This document shows, piece by piece, positions 58,025 through 64,000 of a stretch of 64,000 nt of DNA. The translations under genes were made by a program, and so were the position numbers. Source of the DNA: Heteroruminococcus sp964370005. GTDB lineage: Bacteria > Bacillota > Clostridia > Oscillospirales > Ruminococcaceae. The notes beneath the pieces were generated by a model. The model was not told where the DNA came from. It searched no databases and saw only the letters and a program-made list of their open reading frames with translations. Within the stretch, counting starts at the first letter, position 1, and each line of letters begins with the position of its first letter. Location: the NCBI GenBank assembly GCA_964370005.1, contig CAYJGR010000002.1, positions 26,463 through 90,462 on the forward strand, in the 5' to 3' direction.

Positions 58025-59203
58025 ATGTATAAAAAAAATATGTTAAAAAAGCTTGTGGCGTTTGCACTGTGCGGTGTGATGCTGGGCGCGCTGTTTTTAA
58101 TGCCACCCACACCGGCCGTGGCCTCGGATAGCGCCGAGGAGGAGCTTGATAACCTCAATGATCAGTATGACGACCTAAAGGCGCAACAGGATGCCATACA
58201 GTCCGAGCTCAACCAAGCCTCAAATGATAAAGCGGCCGCCCTGGCACAACAAAAAAATCTCAACAATCAAATCTACATTTCGCAGGAACAAATAGCGGTA
58301 CTTGAGGAAAAAATCACCCTGCTCACCGAGCAAATCGCTACAAAAGAGCAGGAAATTGCAGAACTTGAGCAGTCTATAGACAAAAACTATGCCCAGTATA
58401 AAGAGCGTTTAGATGCTATGTACCGCGCGGGAAGTCCGTCGCTACTGGCGGTGGCACTCGGCACCGATGAATTTTCCGACTTTTTGATGCAGGCCGAGAT
58501 GCTCAGCCGTTTGGCCGAGCACGACCAGGCACTGCTTGATAGCCTTGAACATGATAAAATTTTGGTCGAGCAGGTCAAGGCGGGGCTTGATGCCGATAAG
58601 ATAGACCTCGACGAGTCCAAGGTCGAGCTTGAGGCCTTAAAGGCAAATTTGGGTGTACAACTGACCCAAACCAACAACCAAATACAGGATTTGTCGGCAC
58701 TTGAGGCCGAACTTTTGGCCGATAAAGAGTCCTTCCAAGCAAAGATGGCGGCCATACAGGCCGAAATTGATGCCATATATGATACACTTGTGTCACAGGG
58801 CGAGTATGTCGGCGGTGTTTTTGCTTGGCCTACACCGGGCTATACCAATATCACCTCATATTTTGGTTGGCGTTTTGGCGGTTCGGACTACCACACAGGC
58901 ATAGATATGTCGGGCAGTGACATATATGGCAAATCTATTGTAGCGGCCAACAGTGGCACGGTGGTGTTTATACGAAACTACGATCCGGGCGGCGGTTACG
59001 GCAAGTATCTTATTGTTGACCATGGCGGTGGCTACACTACTTTGTATGCCCATTGCAGTGAGATTATGGTCAGTGTGGGGGACAGTGTATCCCGCATGGA
59101 GCCTATAGCGAAGGTGGGCTCGACCGGTTGGTCCACAGGCCCTCATCTGCACTATGAAATCCGTGTAAACGGTGACCCACAAAACCCGCTGAACTACTAT
59201 TAA
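58025..59203 (+). CDS. PcsB/EnvC-like secreted peptidoglycan hydrolase (M23)
   Basis: A 392-residue secreted protein. After a signal peptide (residues 6-30; cut near AVAS), residues 35-255 are a long coiled coil (EEELDNLNDQYDDLKAQQD to KESFQAKMAAIQAEID) like the EnvC/PcsB arm that docks to FtsX. The C-terminal LytM/M23 domain (from about 275) has intact zinc ligands in YHTGIDM and GPHLHYEI. The gene directly follows ftsEX, its likely activator. ATG 58025 gives a normal signal peptide; 58007 and 58040 are alternatives. Confidence 0.9.
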   Translation: MYKKNMLKKLVAFALCGVMLGALFLMPPTPAVASDSAEEELDNLNDQYDDLKAQQDAIQSELNQASNDKAAALAQQKNLNNQIYISQEQIAVLEEKITLLTEQIATKEQEIAELEQSIDKNYAQYKERLDAMYRAGSPSLLAVALGTDEFSDFLMQAEMLSRLAEHDQALLDSLEHDKILVEQVKAGLDADKIDLDESKVELEALKANLGVQLTQTNNQIQDLSALEAELLADKESFQAKMAAIQAEIDAIYDTLVSQGEYVGGVFAWPTPGYTNITSYFGWRFGGSDYHTGIDMSGSDIYGKSIVAANSGTVVFIRNYDPGGGYGKYLIVDHGGGYTTLYAHCSEIMVSVGDSVSRMEPIAKVGSTGWSTGPHLHYEIRVNGDPQNPLNYY

Positions 59204-59251
59204 GATTTAGGGTTTGACATCACTCTTTTTATAGACACAGGGAGAAACAGG

Positions 59252-60472
59252 ATGAATAAGAAGATATCTTTGGGTGCGGCCATCGCATTTATGTTGGTGG
59301 TGGCCACCCTGACACTGGCACTTACCATGGCTTTTTCTATGAACAGGTTTACCGATATGGTAAACGGGGTGCAGGAGCAAAGGGAACTATATGCAAAACT
59401 CTCCGAAATAGAGCAGAATGTGAGGGATAAATACCCCGACGCACTCGACAATGATGCCCTCATGGATGCCATGGCAGGGGGATATATTGACGGTCTGGGT
59501 GATGAGGGCAATGCCTATTACACCGCCGCCGAGTATCAGCAGATGATTTCGGAGGAAGGTGGGCGTTACTACGGCGTGGGTGTTGTCACGGCTATGGAGG
59601 CCAACGGCTACATTCAAATAAGCGAGGTTTACCCCGATTCCCCCGCTGCCAATGCCCAGATAGTTGTGGGTGATATCATTGTAAAGGTGGATGACATAGA
59701 TGTAACCTCCGAAACCTATGATCAGGCTATTGCACTTTTGCGAGGTGAGGCCGGCACAAAGGTGACACTCACTTTGCGTCGCAACAGCGAGGATATCACC
59801 ATGGAGCTTACCAGCCGTCAAGTCGAGGTGCCCACGGTATATTCTCAGAACTATGACAGGGTGGAATATCTGCGCATAACGAACTTTAGCACAGGCACTC
59901 GAGACCAATTCAATCGATATCTCAATGCCGCTATAGGTGACGGACGCAAGGCGCTAATTATCGATGTAAGGGATAATGCAGGTGGACGCTACACCGGAAT
60001 GACACCTGTACTTGAACTGCTTGTGCCTGAGGGCAACATTTTGATGGCACAGTACAAGACAGGTGAACCCGAAATATTGGCGACTTCCTCTACTCAGGGT
60101 GCGGGGCTTCCTCTGGTTGTGCTGACAAATCAAAACACTACAGGCACAGCCGAGGTGTTTGCCCAGTCCCTCAAGGAATTGGCCGGTGCCGACATTGTAG
60201 GGGTAAATACAGCCGGTGAGGGCAAGTTGCAGGAGTTGTTTCAGCTCAGTGACGGCTCGGCTATCCAGCTCACGGTGGGACGATTTGTCACCCCCGATGG
60301 GTATTTGGTGGATGGCGTGGGTGTAAGCCCCGACTATGAGGTGCAACTCGAAAGTGAGCAGGTGGTGTGGGAAAATCTATCCCCCGAATACGACACCCAA
60401 CTTGCCAAAGCCATGGAGCTTGCCGAGGCGGTAATAAACGTGGGAGCGGCCAACACCGAGACCGCTGAATAA
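59252..60472 (+). CDS. S41 C-terminal-processing protease homologue, predicted inactive
   Basis: A 406-residue protein: a membrane anchor (residues 8-30), a PDZ domain (near 105-190; ISEVYPDSPAANAQIVVGDII) and an S41 core. Family members have Ser in the SASASE motif and Lys in TFGKG. Here the region reads QNTTGTAEVF with Gly298 at the Ser place (codon 60143) and TAGEGKLQ with Glu323 at the Lys place (codon 60218). Gln and other fold residues stay. So both catalytic residues are lost and a pseudoprotease is likely. It follows the PcsB/EnvC-like gene, with CACAGGGAG before the ATG, and a terminator follows. Confidence 0.87.
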   Translation: MNKKISLGAAIAFMLVVATLTLALTMAFSMNRFTDMVNGVQEQRELYAKLSEIEQNVRDKYPDALDNDALMDAMAGGYIDGLGDEGNAYYTAAEYQQMISEEGGRYYGVGVVTAMEANGYIQISEVYPDSPAANAQIVVGDIIVKVDDIDVTSETYDQAIALLRGEAGTKVTLTLRRNSEDITMELTSRQVEVPTVYSQNYDRVEYLRITNFSTGTRDQFNRYLNAAIGDGRKALIIDVRDNAGGRYTGMTPVLELLVPEGNILMAQYKTGEPEILATSSTQGAGLPLVVLTNQNTTGTAEVFAQSLKELAGADIVGVNTAGEGKLQELFQLSDGSAIQLTVGRFVTPDGYLVDGVGVSPDYEVQLESEQVVWENLSPEYDTQLAKAMELAEAVINVGAANTETAE

Positions 60473-60479
60473 TAAACTG

Positions 60480-60519
60480 AAAAATCTCTCCTGTGTTCAT
60501 ATGACAGGGGAGATTTTTT
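60480..60519. terminator. Terminator after the S41 gene
   Basis: AAAAATCTCTCCTGT pairs with ACAGGGGAGATTTTTT (GU allowed) with a short loop, ending in TTTTTT. It closes the ftsEX-hydrolase-S41 cluster. Confidence 0.87.
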
Positions 60520-60554
60520 GCACACAAATTTGCCCCTCACTTTATGCGCAAACA

Positions 60555-60584
60555 TTGACAAAACCGTCCTCGATGGGATAAACT
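60555..60584 (+). promoter_or_regulatory. Sigma-A type promoter for the pyr genes
   Basis: The consensus -35 TTGACA (60555-60560) and TAAACT (60579-60584) are 18 bases apart. The leader to the pyrR ATG is only about 45 bases; there is no room for a PyrR-controlled terminator/antiterminator. Confidence 0.58.
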
Positions 60585-60634
60585 GAATGGGATAATATTA
60601 AGGCATGTATGCAAAAATTTTGGAGGCAAAAGAT

Positions 60635-61195
60635 ATGAGCGGTAGTAAAGGACAACTGATACATAAGGCGACCATAATGGATGCACAGGGCGTGGCCTTG
60701 GCGGTACAGCGCATAAGCTATGAGGTGATTGAGCGTAGCGGTGGAGCGCAGGATATATGTCTTGTAGGTATACTCACACGCGGGGCAGTGTTGGCCCGGC
60801 GCATGGGTAAAATAATGAGTGATGCACAAAATACAGATATACCTGTGGGGAAATTGGATATCACCCCATTTAGAGATGACCGCCCCCAAAGTGCAGATGT
60901 TTTTGACAAAAGTGAAATAGACTTTGATATAAACGGTAAAAAAGTGGTGCTTGTAGATGATGTGTTACACACAGGGCGCACGGTGAGAGCGGCGATTGAG
61001 GCGGTATTATCAAGAGGTCGCCCCGCCTGTATTCAGCTTGCGGTACTGCTCGACCGAGGCCAGCGGGAACTGCCCATACGTGCCGACTACATTGGAAGAA
61101 ATGTGCCGACGGCCAAAAGTGAGTTTATACGCCTGCAACTTGAGCCTGTGGACAAGCAGGATATTGTGCTTATTTGCAGTGAGGATGAGGACTGA
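60635..61195 (+). CDS. pyrR: Bifunctional pyr operon regulator / uracil phosphoribosyltransferase
   Basis: Binds pyr mRNA in many Gram-positives and also makes UMP from uracil and PRPP. The 186-residue protein shows LVGILTRGAVLARRM, the PRPP loop VVLVDDVLHTGRTVRAA near residue 110 and VAVLLDRGQRELPIRADYIGRNVPT (here LAVLLDRG), all PyrR marks. The ATG at 60635 has GGAGG 9 bases upstream; the longer frame from 60605 is not supported. It leads pyrC and pyrF by short gaps. Confidence 0.94.
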   Translation: MSGSKGQLIHKATIMDAQGVALAVQRISYEVIERSGGAQDICLVGILTRGAVLARRMGKIMSDAQNTDIPVGKLDITPFRDDRPQSADVFDKSEIDFDINGKKVVLVDDVLHTGRTVRAAIEAVLSRGRPACIQLAVLLDRGQRELPIRADYIGRNVPTAKSEFIRLQLEPVDKQDIVLICSEDED

Positions 61196-61207
61196 GGGAG
61201 GAACAGC

Positions 61208-62497
61208 ATGAAGCGGACTTTGCTTATAAAAAATGCCCATCTGCTCGACCCCACAACAGGGCTTGACGTCGTGGGGGATTTGTTGATAGAAGATGGTGTT
61301 ATATCGCAAATTGGCGGGGATGTCTCGGCCAAGGGATACCCAAATGCCACGGTGATAGAGGGACAGGGGCTTTATGCATTACCGGGATTTGTGGACATGC
61401 ATGTGCATTTTCGTGATCCTGGGCAGACCCATAAAGAGGATTTACAAAGCGGTGCAAGGTCGGCTGCGGCGGGCGGGTTTACGGCGGTGCTTTGTATGCC
61501 CAATACCACCCCACCTTGTGATAATCCTGATATCCTACGAGATATTCTCCGCAGGGCGAGCGATTTGCCGGTGAGGCTGTATCAGTCGGCCTGCCTGTCG
61601 GTGGGTATGGCAGGGGAGAGGCTTTGCGATTATGATGTGCTCAAATCGGCAGGGGCGGCGGCATTGACCGACGACGGTCGCCCTTTGGCTGACGACACCC
61701 TGATGCACAAGGCCATGCAAAAGGCGGCCGAAGTTGGACTGCCTGTGATAAGCCACTGTGAGGATTTGGAGATTGTGGACGGTGGGATTATGCATAAGGG
61801 TGAGGTGTCAAAGGCACTTGGGGTGCGCGGAATAGACCGCCGCAGTGAGGACGAGATAACCCGCCGTGAGATAGAACTATGCGCTCGCACAGGTGAGGCG
61901 GTGCACATAGCACATGTCAGCACCCAGCGTTCTATAGAGCTTGTGCGCAGAGCCAAAGCTGACGGCCTGGCGGTAACATGCGAGACCGCCCCGCACTACC
62001 TACTGCTCACACATGAACTTCTAAAAAGCCGTGACGCCGACTACCGCATGAATCCGCCACTGCGGGAAGAGAGCGACAGGCTTGCAATGATAGAGGGGGT
62101 GTCCGATGGCACGGTCGATGCGCTGATAACCGACCACGCCCCCCACACAGCCCGGGAGAAGAGCGATTTTGAGAGCGCACCCAACGGTGTTGTGGGGCTG
62201 GAGACGGCCTTTGCCGCCAACTACACAGCACTGGTGCAGTCGGGGCGTATAACCCTTGGGCGACTGGTAGAGCTTATGAGCCGAAACCCTGCAAAAATAA
62301 TGGGCATTGCCCCTCCCGAGATAGCTGTGGGCAAACCCGCTGACATAGCGCTTGTTGATATAGCGGGGCGGTGGACAGTCGAGCCAAATAAGCTGTATAG
62401 CAAGAGCAAAAACACCCCGTTCAAGGGACAGACCCTCACGGGAGCGGTGAGATATACAATCATGGGTGGTCGCATCACTCATAGCCCCGCCGAATAA
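61208..62497 (+). CDS. pyrC: Dihydroorotase
   Basis: Closes carbamoyl-aspartate to dihydroorotate in pyrimidine synthesis. The 429-residue protein is a type I amidohydrolase: metal-binding HVHFRDPGQTHKED near residue 62, HCEDLEIV and HIAHVSTQ-like (VHIAHVSTQRS) later His motifs, and DHAPHTAREKSDFE near residue 306 with the catalytic Asp. Length is normal. GAGGGAGG precedes the ATG. It sits 12 bp after pyrR and 18 bp before pyrF. Confidence 0.95.
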   Translation: MKRTLLIKNAHLLDPTTGLDVVGDLLIEDGVISQIGGDVSAKGYPNATVIEGQGLYALPGFVDMHVHFRDPGQTHKEDLQSGARSAAAGGFTAVLCMPNTTPPCDNPDILRDILRRASDLPVRLYQSACLSVGMAGERLCDYDVLKSAGAAALTDDGRPLADDTLMHKAMQKAAEVGLPVISHCEDLEIVDGGIMHKGEVSKALGVRGIDRRSEDEITRREIELCARTGEAVHIAHVSTQRSIELVRRAKADGLAVTCETAPHYLLLTHELLKSRDADYRMNPPLREESDRLAMIEGVSDGTVDALITDHAPHTAREKSDFESAPNGVVGLETAFAANYTALVQSGRITLGRLVELMSRNPAKIMGIAPPEIAVGKPADIALVDIAGRWTVEPNKLYSKSKNTPFKGQTLTGAVRYTIMGGRITHSPAE

Positions 62498-62515
62498 AAC
62501 ATAGGAGGAATACAC

Positions 62516-63436
62516 ATGGCATTCGATAGACTGATAAAGGCGATAAAACACATGAACAACCCAACGGTGGCGGGGCTTGACCCCACACTTGACTATATCC
62601 CCACATATATAAAAGAGGGGGCATTTGCCACCTACGGTCAAACCCCCGAGGGGGTGGCGGCGGCTTTTTTGGAGTACAACAAGGGGCTTATCGATGCCCT
62701 ACATGATATAGTACCGGCCATAAAGCCACAGGTGGCATTTTATGAGGCCTACGGATGGCAGGGCATGAGGGCACTGGCTGATACCATAAGTTACGCCAAA
62801 GAAAAGGGTATGTTTATCATAACCGATGGCAAGCGCAACGACATAGGCAGCACCATGGCGGCCTACGCTGATGCCCACTTGGGGGAGAGCGTGATAATCG
62901 ACAAGACTATAAGAGCTTTTGAAGGCGATGCACTGACGGTCAACGGATATCTCGGCACCGACGGCATAGCCCCGCTGATAAAGTGGTGCAAGGAGAATGA
63001 CAGGGGGATTTTTGTGCTGGTTAAGACCTCAAATCCTTCGTCGGGAGAGCTACAGGACAGGTTGCTTGACGGTCGCCCTGTGTATGAGGTTATGGGTGAG
63101 ATGTGCGAGAAGTGGGGTGAGGATACCCGCACGGCCGAGGGTTATTCGGCGGTGGGGGCGGTGGTCGGTGCGACCTACCCCGAACAACTGGCAAAGCTGA
63201 GAAAATGCATGCCCCATACCTTCTTTTTGGTGCCAGGGTACGGCGCACAGGGTGGCGGTGCAGGCGACGTTGTAGGTGCGTTCGATAAAAACGGTGGCGG
63301 AGCGGTTATAAACTCGTCAAGAGGCATAATGACGGCATGGAAGAAAGAGGGCTGCCCCGAGCAGGATTATGCGGGGGCGGCACGGCGTGAGGCTCTGCGC
63401 ATGAGGGAAGACTTGATGGGGGCAATTAGGAATTAG
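62516..63436 (+). CDS. pyrF: Orotidine 5'-phosphate decarboxylase (type 2)
   Basis: Converts OMP to UMP. The 306-residue protein is of the longer, type 2 form. Active-site residues are in FIITDGKRNDIGSTM (D-x-K-x2-D) near residue 105; AGLDPTLDYIP near the start and FLVPGYGAQGGG near 235 are also typical. TAGGAGG precedes the ATG. It is the last pyr gene here; pyrD, pyrE and the carbamoyl-phosphate genes are not in the window. Repeat copy C follows 20 bases after its stop. Confidence 0.95.
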   Translation: MAFDRLIKAIKHMNNPTVAGLDPTLDYIPTYIKEGAFATYGQTPEGVAAAFLEYNKGLIDALHDIVPAIKPQVAFYEAYGWQGMRALADTISYAKEKGMFIITDGKRNDIGSTMAAYADAHLGESVIIDKTIRAFEGDALTVNGYLGTDGIAPLIKWCKENDRGIFVLVKTSNPSSGELQDRLLDGRPVYEVMGEMCEKWGEDTRTAEGYSAVGAVVGATYPEQLAKLRKCMPHTFFLVPGYGAQGGGAGDVVGAFDKNGGGAVINSSRGIMTAWKKEGCPEQDYAGAARREALRMREDLMGAIRN

Positions 63437-63455
63437 CAGTGAGAAATTAGCAATT

Positions 63456-63715
63456 AAGGTCAAGACCTCGGGGACGCTGTCCCCGAACCCCTGCGATTTT
63501 TTGAAAAAAATCGAGTAAAACTTTACCCTCCCGCCCGCCAAGGGCGCGGGCGGGAGAACCTTTATACAAACTGCGCCGCCGTAATGTACTGCTACGGCGG
63601 TGGCGAGGCTATGGATTTGGTGACTTATCGCCTTGCACGCTCGGCGGGCACCCCATACATGGTATGGGGTGCCCATCTTACGAGGTGAAATCCTCCGCCC
63701 CACCCACGCCTATTG
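63456..63715 (+). repeat. Hairpin-rich intergenic repeat, copy C (downstream of pyrF)
   Basis: Same orientation as pyrF, 20 bases after its stop. Modules: CCTCGGGGACGCTGTCCCCG, CGATTTTTT-GA-AAAAAATCG, TCCCGCCCGC/GCGGGCGGGA, a spacer with GCACGCTCGGCGG, GGCACCCCATAC/GTATGGGGTGCC, CCTCCGCCCCACCC. No gene is supported in 63437-63849. Confidence 0.78.
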
Positions 63716-63757
63716 TCCTTTTCTATCCACGATCTTCTGTTTTCTGTCATCTGACAT

Positions 63758-63787
63758 GTAGGGAGCGACGCCCTCGTCGCTCCGACG
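63758..63787 (+). repeat. Small inverted repeat
   Basis: GGAGCGACG pairs with CGTCGCTCC around CCCT (63761-63783). It lies just after repeat copy C and is of a type seen as short dispersed repeats in gut Firmicutes. Confidence 0.5.
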
Positions 63788-63849
63788 CTTCACATCCAAA
63801 CAACCCTCGCGTTATACTCATTATTTATATTAGGAAAAGGAGAATTAAT

Positions 63850-64000
63850 TTGAAAGTTGTTGCATTTCTTCGTGGGGTAACACCTATTGGAAAAAACAAA
63901 ATCCCTAAAATGAGTTATGTTGTTCAAATTCTTACACAAATAGGCTTTAAAAATGTATCAACATATATACAGAGTGGAAATATTATTCTTGAAACTCCTT
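63850..64000 (+). CDS. DUF1697 protein (3' truncated)
   Basis: The first 50 residues of a DUF1697 protein are visible: VVAFLRGVTPIGKNKIPKMSY and NVSTYIQSGNIILE, both conserved blocks at the family's N-terminus. The start is TTG, with AAAAGGAG upstream. The frame runs off the window. Codons end mostly in A or T, unlike the neighbouring genes, so this gene may have come by transfer. Function of the family is unknown. Confidence 0.8.
   Translation, partial: MKVVAFLRGVTPIGKNKIPKMSYVVQILTQIGFKNVSTYIQSGNIILETP

Noticed and set aside
1..64000. CRISPR arrays, rRNA, tRNA genes and insertion sequences
   Set aside because: No regular spacer-repeat series, no rRNA stretches, no tRNA-like cloverleaf with TTCRA and no transposase frame was seen by eye; a covariance-model search would be needed to exclude small RNAs.

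Overview
The window looks like chromosome of a spore-forming anaerobic member of the Clostridia, probably an uncultured Oscillospirales/Ruminococcaceae-type gut bacterium. The reasons are an ispH-rpsA gene fusion, sporulation and germination genes (spoIIQ, spoVG, a cwlJ-gerQ pair), anaerobic redox genes (NfnAB, a rubredoxin-rubrerythrin), acetate kinase, frequent TTG/GTG starts with strong Shine-Dalgarno sequences, and FtsEX with a PcsB/EnvC-like hydrolase. No rRNA, tRNA or CRISPR array was seen. A run of ten Ns at 6319-6328, with a poly-G copy of the flanking sequence beside it, marks a bad assembly join.

Layout. 1-6108: flavoprotein end, cmk, plsC, ispH-rpsA, then a Gfo/Idh/MocA oxidoreductase with a NagB-like isomerase. 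6109-10200: repeats and gap, prfB (minus), a zinc-ribbon/RING membrane protein, galU. 10223-27454: a compact podovirus-like module interleaved with host genes. It holds an ArpU-like regulator and a small gene behind a promoter with a LexA-type box (minus strand); cinA and a DUF1653 gene; then terminase, portal, scaffold, coat and decoration genes; then spoIIQ and two half-size TauE genes on the opposite strand; then adaptor, tail-hub, fibre, holin, amidase and a Ser-rich protein. No integrase, replication, repressor or tape-measure gene is present and every reading frame is open.

27514-34551: folT, an AI-2E family transporter, rubrerythrin, a 51-residue Asn-rich peptide, rpmE, a phosphoglucomutase, comM/yifB and a VOC-like protein. 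34753-40494: a peptide-binding lipoprotein, asnA, a DUF1846 protein, gerQ, cwlJ, spoVG (all minus). 40661-50492: murC, truA, a DUF5711 protein, cvpA, pgsA, a ClpE-like unfoldase, nfnAB. 50863-54610: a secreted protein, ackA, tmcAL. 55026-60472: a PucR-type regulator, ftsE, ftsX, a PcsB/EnvC-like hydrolase, and an S41 protease homologue that has lost both catalytic residues. 60635-63436: pyrR, pyrC, pyrF. The window ends in an AT-rich DUF1697 gene.

Three points stand out. The phage module has the features of a domesticated, damage-inducible particle, possibly a gene transfer agent. A roughly 270-bp repeat with covarying hairpins follows prfB, nfnB and pyrF directly, each time in the orientation of the gene. 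The S41 protein in the FtsEX hydrolase neighbourhood is a predicted pseudoprotease.
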